Assembly (NCBI GenBank): GCA_049600855.1
Contig: JBMYQA010000104.1
Coordinates: forward strand, 1-18,466
Direction of reading: 5' to 3'
Source: JBMYQA01 sp049600855
GTDB lineage: Bacteria > Bacteroidota > Bacteroidia > Cytophagales > Flammeovirgaceae
DNA length: 18,466 nucleotides
The number at the start of each line of letters is the position of its first letter. Position 1 is the first letter of the stretch. The notes beneath the pieces were generated by a model, which saw nothing but the letters and a program-made list of their open reading frames with translations, had not been told where the DNA came from and ran no database searches. Shown piece after piece: positions 5,956-14,065 of the stretch. Made by a program: the position numbers and the translations under genes.

Positions 5956-6822
5956 ATGATACTACGAAAATGGTTTACCATATCTGCGGCTATCACACTA
6001 GCCATTTTAGTGATTGTCGGCTTTAGTTGGAAGGCTGAATCACCACATTACAGCAAAACCGTCAGGGCGGCTCTGCGAGGTATTGGTCATCAACTGTTGC
6101 TCCAAAATCAGGATTCTAGTTCTTGGGTAATGCCCATTCAGGAATTGGGCGATAATCAATTTGAAATTTCCTTCCCCAGTTCTATAAAAATCATCCCAGA
6201 CAGTTTGGTAAGTCTTACCCACGAAGCATTAAGCTTAGCTCAGCTTCCCAGCCCATCTATTGTTGAAGTAAAAGGCTGTGCCGATCAAGCAGTGTATTAT
6301 AGCTTTCAAATCTTTCCTAATCTTGAACAAAATGACGTACCCTGTTTAGGACGCGATTTACCCCCAAACTGCTATACCATAACGATTACCTTTCTAGCTG
6401 CACCGCCTACCAGCAACATCGGACAATCTTTAGCCATGTCTGGTTTGTTTATCATTTTATGTGTTGCTATTATTCCCGTTTTCTTAAAGAAAGATCAGCC
6501 AACATCTACTCCAGAAACACCTCCAAACGGACATCAACTTGGTAACTATTTCTTTGATTTGGAACAGCATCAACTCCAAATCAATCAACAAACGATTGAT
6601 TTATCAGCCAAAGAATTTGAGCTATTAAGTTTATTGAGTCAGCACCCCAATCAAGTGATCAGTAGAGATCGATTGTTAAAAGAAATTTGGGAAGATAAAG
6701 GCGTTTTTGTAGGCAGAAGTCTCGATATGTTTATTTCTAAATTGCGTAAAAAACTTAAGCAGGACGATTCGGTGAAAATCAGTAATGTGCGGGGCGTTGG
6801 CTATAAATTGGAAGTGATGTAA
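5956..6822 (+). CDS. Membrane-anchored OmpR-type winged-helix regulator
   Basis: A 288-residue one-component regulator; I take ATG 5956 over an in-frame TTG at 5950. Order: short basic N-terminus, membrane helix 1 (about 9-27), a roughly 130-residue extracytoplasmic domain with three cysteines (KGCADQ, DVPCLG, PPNCYT), membrane helix 2 (about 159-178), a Pro/Thr linker, then a Trans_reg_C winged helix (about 196-288) with LSAKEFELLSLL, the recognition helix region around SLDMFISKLRKKL, and the C-terminal hairpin VRGVGYKLEV. There is no receiver domain, so the signal probably comes from the periplasm through the membrane. ToxR and CadC work similarly but carry the winged helix at the N-terminus with one membrane pass. 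Four 11-bp repeats upstream suggest autoregulation and control of the divergent YceI gene. Confidence 0.82.
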   Translation: MILRKWFTISAAITLAILVIVGFSWKAESPHYSKTVRAALRGIGHQLLLQNQDSSSWVMPIQELGDNQFEISFPSSIKIIPDSLVSLTHEALSLAQLPSPSIVEVKGCADQAVYYSFQIFPNLEQNDVPCLGRDLPPNCYTITITFLAAPPTSNIGQSLAMSGLFIILCVAIIPVFLKKDQPTSTPETPPNGHQLGNYFFDLEQHQLQINQQTIDLSAKEFELLSLLSQHPNQVISRDRLLKEIWEDKGVFVGRSLDMFISKLRKKLKQDDSVKISNVRGVGYKLEVM

Positions 6823-6844
6823 TCTGGCATTTGGGCAGGAACAC

Positions 6845-7615
6845 TCACGAATCTAACCAACGCTTAAACACACTAGCCTTTTCTCTGCTCACCACGACTT
6901 CATGCGAATTTACAGGTTGGAGTTTGACTAATAGCTTTCCCTTAAAATAATTGTGAATCTCCAAAATGGCCGCATGCTGCGTAATGAATTGTCGATTTAA
7001 GCGGAAAAAAAACTGTGGATCAAGCTGTTTCTCTAATTCATCGAGGGTATAATCCATTAAATAGCGCTTGCCTGCGTTGGTTTGGAGGTATACCAAACCA
7101 TTATCGGTATAGAAATAGGCAATATCTTGGGTGAGGATGGAAATCAATCGGTCGCTAGCCTTAATTAAGAATCGGGATTTGTATGATGCAGCCTGCGCGT
7201 CTTGCTTAAAAGCACTCAGCAATTCTTCAAACCGTTGTGCTTGCCCCCCACTAAATGCTTCTTTCATGGCCTCAAACTTTTGAATACTTTGCGCGAGTTC
7301 ACGCTTATTCAAAGGTTTGAGTAAATAATCAATGCTATTGACTTTAAATGCTTTTAAGGTGTATTCATCATAAGCCGTAGTAAAAATGACGGGTTTCGTC
7401 ACGCTAATTTTTTCAAAAATCTCAAAAGAAAGCCCATCGGCAAGTTGAATGTCCATGAATATCAAATCGGGCATGCTATACGTTTTCATCCACTTTACGG
7501 CTTCCTGAACACTATCAATCACCTCAACAATTTCAATGGAGCTATCAATTTCTTGAATCAACTGTTGCAACCTTCTAAACGCAGGGGCTTCATCTTCAAT
7601 AATCAGGACTTTCAT
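6845..7615 (-). CDS. LytTR response regulator
   Basis: A 256-residue cytoplasmic response regulator. The receiver domain (1-120) has the acidic pair Glu7/Asp8, phospho-acceptor Asp55 in FMDIQL, Thr79-Thr80 and Lys100 in LLKPL. A linker of about 30 residues leads to a LytTR DNA-binding domain (about 145-254) with FFRLNRQFIT (203-212) and the C-terminal VVSREKASVFKRWL. LytTR domains bind through beta-strand loops to paired direct repeats. Its ATG overlaps the stop codon of the upstream kinase gene by four bases (7612-7615), so the two are translationally coupled and form one two-component system. Confidence 0.93.
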   Translation of the reverse strand: MKVLIIEDEAPAFRRLQQLIQEIDSSIEIVEVIDSVQEAVKWMKTYSMPDLIFMDIQLADGLSFEIFEKISVTKPVIFTTAYDEYTLKAFKVNSIDYLLKPLNKRELAQSIQKFEAMKEAFSGGQAQRFEELLSAFKQDAQAASYKSRFLIKASDRLISILTQDIAYFYTDNGLVYLQTNAGKRYLMDYTLDELEKQLDPQFFFRLNRQFITQHAAILEIHNYFKGKLLVKLQPVNSHEVVVSREKASVFKRWLDS

Positions 7616-8652
7616 AAGGATTCACTGAGCACAGGCTCTTCTTTGGTAATTTTCAATAAAGGTAAAGTAACCATAAAGTTCGAAGTCGTTGTAATCACTT
7701 CTATCGAACGATCACTCAAATGATGATAGCGTTTTCTGATATTCTCTAAACCTGTTTTTGTAGAAGGCTCCATCACCCGCTTACGCTGAAGTTTATTTTT
7801 CACGACAATGGTGTCTTCATTTTCTATGGAAATGTGAATGGACAATGGACGAGCTGTGGATACCTCATTGTGTTTGATGGCATTCTCGATCAACATTTGT
7901 AAAGATAATGGGGCTATATAAAGTGCTAGGTACTGGTCATCGACCTGAATATCTACCTGAAGGTTTTTGTCAAATCGCATTTTCAGTAAAAAGATATATG
8001 AATCCGTAAACTGCAATTCTTTACGCAGGCTGACCACTTCCTTTTCCTTATTCTGTAAAATGTAGCGATACACTTCTGATAGTTTTTGGGTAAAATCGAT
8101 GGCTAATTCCTGATTTTCGGCAATCAACGTCACCAAGGTATTGAGGCTATTGAATAAAAAATGGGGACTGATTTGATTTTTTAAGGCGGCAAATTGTGAG
8201 CGCACTTGCTGATGTTTAAGACTTTCTTTCTCCACAATCGTTTCCTTCCAACGCGTAAAAAAGTATAAAGATTCATAAAAAACCCCTACAATCACTGTAG
8301 CTGTGAAGGTAGTTTTGAAGTGCTTAAACAAATTATACGGCGTTAATGGATCACCCACTCCAGTTATAGAAAGCACAACCTTGACCATCAGATTAATGAT
8401 CACTACATAACTCAGCATCGTAATTGCTGTAAACAAGAGTCGCTTATTCGTGTCTTTGATTTGCGGATAAACTTTCCTAAATCTAAAAATAATGGAACGT
8501 CCACCTTCCCACATAATAAACGTAATTCCAATAGAAATGAGCACGTGCTTCAAGCTTGGCTCGTGTTCCTCTTTAATAAAAAAGGATATGGTAAGCGCTA
8601 AAACGAGAATGCCTAAAAAGCGAAGGTATTTTTCTTGAAGGTATTGCTTCAT
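7612..8652 (-). CDS. LytS/YehU-type sensor histidine kinase
   Basis: A 346-residue inner-membrane kinase. The N-terminal 135 residues hold about four hydrophobic helices (roughly 11-26, 36-50, 72-94, 115-133) with little periplasmic material, and there is no separate sensor domain. A short coiled segment leads to the His_kinase domain with phospho-acceptor His164 in SPHFLFNSLN, the N-box at LIENAIKHN (254-262) and a GLENIRKRY motif (301-309), so it should be active. It is cotranscribed with the LytTR regulator through a four-base overlap. It is divergent from the TonB-dependent receptor across about 350 bases, making that receptor a reasonable but unproven target. The start context AACCCACAGCT-ATG resembles that of the 41-residue membrane ORF. 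Confidence 0.93.
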   Translation of the reverse strand: MKQYLQEKYLRFLGILVLALTISFFIKEEHEPSLKHVLISIGITFIMWEGGRSIIFRFRKVYPQIKDTNKRLLFTAITMLSYVVIINLMVKVVLSITGVGDPLTPYNLFKHFKTTFTATVIVGVFYESLYFFTRWKETIVEKESLKHQQVRSQFAALKNQISPHFLFNSLNTLVTLIAENQELAIDFTQKLSEVYRYILQNKEKEVVSLRKELQFTDSYIFLLKMRFDKNLQVDIQVDDQYLALYIAPLSLQMLIENAIKHNEVSTARPLSIHISIENEDTIVVKNKLQRKRVMEPSTKTGLENIRKRYHHLSDRSIEVITTTSNFMVTLPLLKITKEEPVLSESL

Positions 8653-9001
8653 AGCTGTGGGTTTATTTTTGAGGTCATCTAAGAGAAAGTTATCAAAATC
8701 AAATAATATAATTAAACTCCCTCATGTATATACTACAAAGAAAGTTCAAATTGTTTAGCAAAACGGCTAGAAAACTATTCAAACAGGAAAAACAGTTAAT
8801 CAAACCGAAAATTCAACTACTGAACTGAACTTCCCATTAAAATTACAAGATTTTCGCCGCATTTCCATTTCATACCTATTTCCGTCTACCTGAATAGGCG
8901 AATCAACAGCTTTACATATACATGCATTCTACACCCGCTGAAGGCATCCTACTTTTGGAACATCAATCAACATGGATCATTCAACAAATCATTAAATCGT
9001 T
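8653..9001. other. Intergenic region between kinase and receptor
   Basis: About 350 bases. It holds the receptor promoter near 8950-8957, and three imperfect 11-base repeats in the receptor leader beginning at 8962, 8976 and 8988 (ATCAATCAACA, ATCATTCAACA, ATCATTAAATC). A 34-codon lysine-rich plus-strand ORF at 8724-8828 is probably chance in AT-rich DNA. No RNA gene is apparent, and the kinase promoter could not be placed. Confidence 0.5.
8950..8957 (+). promoter_or_regulatory. -7 element of the TonB-dependent receptor
   Basis: TACTTTTG is an exact TAnnTTTG. The start point would be near 8962, giving a leader of about 40 bases before ATG 9002. The -33 box is weak, near 8927-8930. Confidence 0.5.
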
Positions 9002-11413
9002 ATGAAGTTACCTCAGGTTGGAATCACACTTTCGCTTTTATTGATCATGGCTTTTGGACAAGCAACTGCCCAAACGCAAGTGGTAAAAGGCGTGATTAAA
9101 GATGCTCAGGCAGATTATGAATTGATAGGCGCAACCATTATTCTGGTAGGGTCAGAACCCGTTATTGGTGCAACAACGGATATTAAAGGAAATTTCCGTT
9201 TAGAAAATGTACCCATTGGCCGACAAGCTTTTGTGGTGCAATACATCGGCTATAAAACCGTGACTTTATCCAACGTACTGGTTACTGCGGGTAAGGAAGT
9301 CTATTTGGACATCAAACTAGAGGAATCGGTAGAAGCTTTAAAAGAGTTAGTAATTACTGCAGATGACGATAAAGATTTACCCATTAATGAATTAGCCAAA
9401 GTCAGTGCCCGAACGTTTAGTTTAGAGGAAGTCACCCGATTTTCAGGCGGTAGAAATGACGTGGCTCGATTAGCCAGTAACTTTGCAGGTGTAAGTACTG
9501 CCAATGACTCGCGTAACGATATTGTTGTTCGCGGTAACTCTCCAACAGGATTATTGTGGCGAATTGAGGGAATTCCCATAGCCACTACCAACCACTTTAA
9601 CACTTTAGGAACTACGGGAGGTCCTGTAAGTGCCCTCAACACCAACCTACTGCGTACGTCCGATTTTATCACAGGTGCTTTTCCAGCAGAATATGGTAAT
9701 GCCAGTGCAGCGGTGTTTGATGTTAATCTCCGCAATGGAAACACCGATAAAGCAGAGTTCACGGCACAAATGAGTGCTTTTAGTGGACTCGAATTTATGG
9801 CTGAAGGTCCGATTGACAAAGAGAAACGCTCTTCTTTTGTGGCTTCGTATCGTTATGGCATCGCTAGTGTAGCGGCAACAGGAACTTCTGCCATCCCCTA
9901 TTATCAAGATTTTTCCTTCAAACTCAATTTTGGAGATGGGAAATTAGGGCAATTTGAGTTATTCGGTTTAGGCGGCTTAAGCAGCATTGATTTTTTAGGG
10001 GATGAGATTGACGAAACTGATTTATTTGCCAACCCCAACGAGGATGCCTACGTCAGCAGTGGACTTGGTTTAGTTGGCCTTTCTCACAAAGTTCGTTTAA
10101 GTAAAACAGCTTACCTAAAAACCACTTTAGCCGCATCCACGAACTTCAATACGTATGACCAAGATAATATCATTAAGGGCGGCTCAGGAGAAGTGTTGGA
10201 TAAATACCGCGCAGTAGAAAGCTTCACATCAGAGAATCGTTATACCTTATCTTCTGTGCTCAACAAAAAGTTTAATGCGCGATTTAGTTTAAGAACAGGC
10301 ATCCTTGCTGAAGTTTTCGACCTCAACTTAGATACAAAAGATCGCGATAATCGGGCGAATATTCCTGACGATAATGGAGATGGGATTCCCGATTACTTCA
10401 TTCCAGTTCGTGATGTCACGGAGCTTACACCTTTACTTCAAGCGTATGCACAAGGCGAATACAAGTTGAGTGATGAGTTAAGTTTTACATTTGGATTACA
10501 TGGGCAATACCTCGAGTTAACAGAAAATTTAGCCATTGAACCCAGAGCCGCATTAAGCTGGCAATTTACCAACACCCAACGCTTGAGTGTAGCCTATGGC
10601 TATCATTCTCAGATGGCACCGTTACCCATACTCTTCCACAAAGAAGAAACCAGTTCTGGCGTGTTTGAAGCCACTAACCTAGATTTAGATTTTATGCGCA
10701 GCCACCACTTTATTGTAAGCTATGATCAGAAAATCGGTAGCAACTGGCGTGTAAAAGCGGAAGCCTACTACCAAGCACTACGCCAAATTCCGGTGGAAAG
10801 TGTCGCAAGTAGTTATTCCGTAATTAACGAAGGAGCAGACTTTGTTTTTGGAGAACGAGGCTCTTTAGTTAACGAGGGAACGGGTGTCAATTATGGCGTA
10901 GAATTAACCGTTGAACGATTTTTCAGTAAAGGATTTTATGGTTTACTCACCACTTCGCTATTCGAATCTACTTACAAAGGCAGTGACGGTATTGAACGTA
11001 GTACAGCATTTAATAACAACTATGTAGCGAATGTATTATTTGGGAAAGAGTTTAAAGTAGGCCAAGGTAAGCGCAATGCGATCACGTTCGACACCAAACT
11101 AGCCACTTCAGGCGGTGCGCGGTATACCCCCATTGACTTAGCCGCTACCAGAGCCAATGCAGGCCGAGAAGTGTTATTTGAAGAGCAAGCCTTTTCCCAA
11201 CAATATGATGCCTATTTCCGTTGGGATGTCAAATTTGGATTCCGTTTAAATGGTAAGAAGAAGAAAGTATCACATCAATTCTTCATTGATCTACAAAATG
11301 TGACCAATCGCGAAAACATATTTGTGAGAAGATATAATGAGGTCACCGATCAAATCAATGATGTCAGTCAGATCGGCTTCTTCCCTGATGTATTGTATCG
11401 TTTCCAATTTTAA
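9002..11413 (+). CDS. TonB-dependent outer-membrane receptor
   Basis: An 803-residue outer-membrane receptor. Order: signal peptide (1-23, ending Thr-Ala-Gln), a carboxypeptidase-regulatory-like beta-sandwich (about 25-110, with VKGVIKD at its start and IGYKTVTL), a plug domain (about 140-245, with IVVRGNSPTGLLWRIEGIPI and the closing GAFPAEYGNASAAVFDV), then a beta-barrel to the C-terminus ending in aromatic Tyr-Arg-Phe-Gln-Phe, as expected for outer-membrane insertion. Such receptors import substrates energised by TonB-ExbBD. No SusD-like gene follows, so this is not a classical SusC/D glycan pair; a siderophore, peptide or vitamin substrate is possible. A loop around 456-464 reads DDNGDGIPD, like a calcium-binding loop. 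A strong terminator follows the stop. Confidence 0.93.
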   Translation: MKLPQVGITLSLLLIMAFGQATAQTQVVKGVIKDAQADYELIGATIILVGSEPVIGATTDIKGNFRLENVPIGRQAFVVQYIGYKTVTLSNVLVTAGKEVYLDIKLEESVEALKELVITADDDKDLPINELAKVSARTFSLEEVTRFSGGRNDVARLASNFAGVSTANDSRNDIVVRGNSPTGLLWRIEGIPIATTNHFNTLGTTGGPVSALNTNLLRTSDFITGAFPAEYGNASAAVFDVNLRNGNTDKAEFTAQMSAFSGLEFMAEGPIDKEKRSSFVASYRYGIASVAATGTSAIPYYQDFSFKLNFGDGKLGQFELFGLGGLSSIDFLGDEIDETDLFANPNEDAYVSSGLGLVGLSHKVRLSKTAYLKTTLAASTNFNTYDQDNIIKGGSGEVLDKYRAVESFTSENRYTLSSVLNKKFNARFSLRTGILAEVFDLNLDTKDRDNRANIPDDNGDGIPDYFIPVRDVTELTPLLQAYAQGEYKLSDELSFTFGLHGQYLELTENLAIEPRAALSWQFTNTQRLSVAYGYHSQMAPLPILFHKEETSSGVFEATNLDLDFMRSHHFIVSYDQKIGSNWRVKAEAYYQALRQIPVESVASSYSVINEGADFVFGERGSLVNEGTGVNYGVELTVERFFSKGFYGLLTTSLFESTYKGSDGIERSTAFNNNYVANVLFGKEFKVGQGKRNAITFDTKLATSGGARYTPIDLAATRANAGREVLFEEQAFSQQYDAYFRWDVKFGFRLNGKKKKVSHQFFIDLQNVTNRENIFVRRYNEVTDQINDVSQIGFFPDVLYRFQF

Positions 11414-11449
11414 TTTAAAAGTATTTGGTTTTCCGACCGATGTTTTATT

Positions 11450-11484
11450 CAGGTCAGTGGTTATTCTGCTGACCTGTTTTTTTT
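11450..11484 (+). terminator. Terminator of the receptor gene
   Basis: CAGGTCAG (11450-11457) pairs perfectly with CTGACCTG (11469-11476) around an 11-base loop, followed by eight T (11477-11484). It lies 36 bases after the receptor stop and separates it from the MoxR operon. Confidence 0.93.
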
Positions 11485-11496
11485 GCACCCAATGCC

Positions 11497-11526
11497 TTCA
11501 TTATCTCAAGGACATGTTTATATTTA
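11497..11526 (+). promoter_or_regulatory. Candidate promoter of the MoxR operon
   Basis: TTC (11497-11499), 19 bases, then TATATTTA (11519-11526), each one mismatch from TTG and TAnnTTTG. Transcription would begin near 11533, a leader of about 32 bases for ATG 11565. It is weak but is the best fit downstream of the terminator. Confidence 0.25.
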
Positions 11527-11564
11527 TAAAACAATATAAAAACACAAATACGATTCAATCATCC

Positions 11565-12197
11565 ATGCAGAATTATTTCCTGAAAATGCTCCATCACCTT
11601 CATCGACACGAAGAAGTATTGATATTCACCAACCAATTAAACCTTACGCCATTTCAACAACAGGAGGTAATTACCTATTTACAATTATTTTATGAATCAG
11701 AATCACTCAATTACCCTTATGAAGCGCCAGCATTCGATGCTGATGCAGCGTTATGGGCTGCACATACCGTGTATATCGCGTGTCAATTGATTCTTTATCG
11801 GGAAAACAAAGAGGCTGATCTAGTTCAGTTACTTCCACATTATCCAAATGACATTTCTGCTTCAGCCATACTCTCTGCTGATGTGTGCCTCCGATTCATG
11901 CCCGATCTCATTTCGCAAATCGCAGCGATTGACCCTGCTGATGCTTTAATCCAACTATTAGAAGTTCATTTAACAGCATGGCATTATTCTGGTATCAATT
12001 ATGCCTTGGACTTAGATCAATTAAGTTTCACAAGCATTCAGGAAAACCCGTGTCTGATGCAATTGTATACCGATCGAATTATTCAGTTCAAAAACCAATC
12101 GTTAGCTCAACATGCTGTTTTCAACACAGCTGTAAGGGCAAACTTGGGCTTATTCGCTGATCAACTTTGGAATGATTTAGAACTTGGAATTGCTTAA
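11565..12197 (+). CDS. Helical accessory protein of the MoxR-vWA system
   Basis: A 210-residue, mostly helical protein with no signal peptide or membrane segment. I choose ATG 11565: the reading frame is open further upstream to 11337, but that stretch contains the receptor's end and its terminator, and AT-rich leader DNA precedes 11565 (ATG 11514 and ATG 11586 are the alternatives). The clearest conserved-looking patch is FDADAALWAAHTVYIACQLI (57-76), with Leu-Tyr-Arg-Glu following; I recall similar helices in proteins of MoxR-vWA-beta-propeller systems but cannot assign a numbered bpX family. It is first in the operon, 27 bases before the MoxR gene, and probably acts with it as an adaptor or sensor. 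Its biochemical role is unknown. Confidence 0.6.
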   Translation: MQNYFLKMLHHLHRHEEVLIFTNQLNLTPFQQQEVITYLQLFYESESLNYPYEAPAFDADAALWAAHTVYIACQLILYRENKEADLVQLLPHYPNDISASAILSADVCLRFMPDLISQIAAIDPADALIQLLEVHLTAWHYSGINYALDLDQLSFTSIQENPCLMQLYTDRIIQFKNQSLAQHAVFNTAVRANLGLFADQLWNDLELGIA

Positions 12198-12224
12198 CGC
12201 TTTCTGCTGAAAAACAACTGATTA

Positions 12225-13355
12225 ATGGATAATATAGATAAACTAAACGCTGTACTCAATTACATTAAGCACACCTTTGTGGGTAAAGATGAGATTATAG
12301 ATTTACTCGGAATCAGCCTGCTAGCCAAAGAGAATGCATTCCTTTTAGGCCCTCCAGGTACTGCCAAAAGTGCGATTGTTCGTCAATTATCAAAAAGTAT
12401 CGCGGGAGGAAAAAACTTTGAATACCTACTCACTCGATTTACCGAACCAAATGAAATTTTCGGCCCTTTTGACATTCGTAAGCTGAAAGAAGGAGAGCTC
12501 ATTACCAATACGGAAGGCATGATGCCTGAAGCCTCATTGGTATTTTTAGATGAGATTTTCAATGCGAACAGTGCCATCTTAAATAGTTTACTCATGGCGC
12601 TCAATGAGCGTGTATTTCGCAGAGGCAAAGAAAATAAAGCCTTGCCTTCCCTCATGTTTGTCGGTGCTAGTAATGCATTGCCAGAAGATGAAACGCTCAA
12701 TGCACTCCTCGATCGCTTTTTAGTGCGTGTACGCTGCGATTATGTCGATCCTGATTTACTAGAAAATGTACTCTTGGCAGGTTGGAAACTCGAAAACCAA
12801 CAAAATGGCTCCATGCCAAGTATACGGCCTGAGGAAATTATCGACTTACAAACACAATGCAAAAACATAGACCTTTCCCCCATTCGAAAGGCATTCGTAG
12901 ATTTGATACACAACCTGAGAAGCAGCGGGATTAAGGTTTCAGATAGACGGGCAGTAAAAATTCAAAACCTCTTGGCAGCCAGTGCCTTAATTTGCAAACG
13001 TACGGCCTGTATTCCCTCCGACTTTTGGGTTTTAAAATACATTTGGGATACCGAAGAACAAATCGAAATTCTTGCAGGCATTATCGATCAAATCATTGGA
13101 GAAAGACCGACTACTGATAGTCATCCTCAAGCCCTCGTCAATCAAGCGCCCAATGCGGAAGAGTTGATGAAAGAAATCAATCTATTAAACAGCAAATGGA
13201 ATCAGGAAGGGCTATCTTTTGAAGAACAAAATGTGATTAAAGATAAATTGCGCTATATTCAAAATCGCTGTAATTGGATTAATGATCCTACACACAAACA
13301 ACACCTGCAAAACGAAATAGAAAGTTTATGGCAACAAATTCTGCAGACCATCTGA
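12225..13355 (+). CDS. RavA-like MoxR AAA+ ATPase
   Basis: A 376-residue cytoplasmic AAA+ ATPase. Walker A is GPPGTAKS (42-49), Walker B is VFLDE (106-110) within SLVFLDEIFNANSAILN, sensor 1 is GASN (147-150), and an arginine finger candidate is Arg164 in LLDRFLVRV. The stretch TRFTEPNEIFGPFDIRKL (70-87) and SLLMALNERVFRRG (121-134) are typical of the RavA branch of MoxR. All catalytic motifs look intact. The last 60 residues form charged helices rather than a RavA LARA domain. MoxR ATPases act with vWA proteins to remodel or load partners, and the vWA gene is two genes downstream. The stop codon overlaps the next start in a TGATG arrangement. Confidence 0.95.
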   Translation: MDNIDKLNAVLNYIKHTFVGKDEIIDLLGISLLAKENAFLLGPPGTAKSAIVRQLSKSIAGGKNFEYLLTRFTEPNEIFGPFDIRKLKEGELITNTEGMMPEASLVFLDEIFNANSAILNSLLMALNERVFRRGKENKALPSLMFVGASNALPEDETLNALLDRFLVRVRCDYVDPDLLENVLLAGWKLENQQNGSMPSIRPEEIIDLQTQCKNIDLSPIRKAFVDLIHNLRSSGIKVSDRRAVKIQNLLAASALICKRTACIPSDFWVLKYIWDTEEQIEILAGIIDQIIGERPTTDSHPQALVNQAPNAEELMKEINLLNSKWNQEGLSFEEQNVIKDKLRYIQNRCNWINDPTHKQHLQNEIESLWQQILQTI

Positions 13356-14065
13356 TGTATTTCATGTCTTTACCTGCTCGAAATGAAGCATTACTTGAAG
13401 AAATTAGGGTATGGGACAATTTGAAAATGGCCATTGAGGGAGAACAAATTTGGATTACAGGCTTTACGGAATCTCAGCTCAAAGCACTTGAGGTACAACG
13501 TATTCCTTACAAGTCGTTGTACTATGCCCAAAACAATAAACTATTCCCATTAACTAGTTTATTGCCCAGCCGCATGCAGCCCAATTTACTCTGGACACCC
13601 ATTGCCCAAGCCTTGCCTGTAGAAGTCGCCTCCTTTAACCATAACTTCTTTGGCCTCAATCAACAAGTAGAGGTGACACTTGTTCCCACTCATCAAGAGC
13701 AAGAAGCAGTGGCATTATTGGGTCATTACACCGATTTAAACGTGTATATGAAAACCGCCCCTGCCATTCGGCTTAAAAACCTGAAATGGGTATTAATCAA
13801 TCAAACCGAAGTCCTGATTTGGGGCACACCGCTACTGCCCATTCCAGGAACGGCCTATTGGCAAAAGTTTGATTTTTTGATTCCGTTAGGGTATGATTTT
13901 GATCTTCCTATTCTTGGCAAAACCTTAAATGAACTGCTGAATCCACAGCGGCAACAGGTAGTTCTTTGGAATGTAGATTCAAGTCATACCGCAATTCCCA
14001 AGTCACAATTTGAGGCATTGCGCATTAGCTCTTTTCGTAAAACCATGAAACAACTATTTACATGA
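13355..14065 (+). CDS. Small accessory protein (bpX-type) of the MoxR-vWA system
   Basis: A 236-residue protein starting at ATG 13355, where the MoxR stop forms TGATG, a classic coupled start; an in-frame ATG at 13328 would overlap MoxR by 28 bases and is less likely. It looks mixed alpha/beta with many aromatic residues. A patch at 161-180 reads LPIPGTAYWQKFDFLIPLGY, followed by an acidic Asp-Phe-Asp, which I recall as typical of small bpX accessory proteins in these operons, but I cannot name the numbered family. There is no signal peptide or membrane helix. Its end overlaps the next gene by four bases (ATGA at 14062-14065), so it is made together with the vWA protein and probably forms part of the same complex. 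Confidence 0.65.
   Translation: MYFMSLPARNEALLEEIRVWDNLKMAIEGEQIWITGFTESQLKALEVQRIPYKSLYYAQNNKLFPLTSLLPSRMQPNLLWTPIAQALPVEVASFNHNFFGLNQQVEVTLVPTHQEQEAVALLGHYTDLNVYMKTAPAIRLKNLKWVLINQTEVLIWGTPLLPIPGTAYWQKFDFLIPLGYDFDLPILGKTLNELLNPQRQQVVLWNVDSSHTAIPKSQFEALRISSFRKTMKQLFT

Noticed and set aside
8792..8800. A single LytTR-like half-site (ACAGTTAAT)
   Set aside because: A matching second half-site at the expected spacing was not found, so it is not called as an operator.
8724..8828. A 34-codon lysine-rich plus-strand ORF before the receptor
   Set aside because: It is short, AT-driven composition explains the lysines, and there is no start context or family; chance is likelier.
9301..9819. A 172-codon minus-strand ORF inside the receptor gene
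   Set aside because: It is antisense to a well-supported coding region, and Ser/Leu-rich composition is typical of a shadow frame.
11337..11564. Upstream extension of the first operon gene to ATG 11337
   Set aside because: It would overlap the receptor end and contain the receptor terminator (11450-11484), so the true start lies after 11484.
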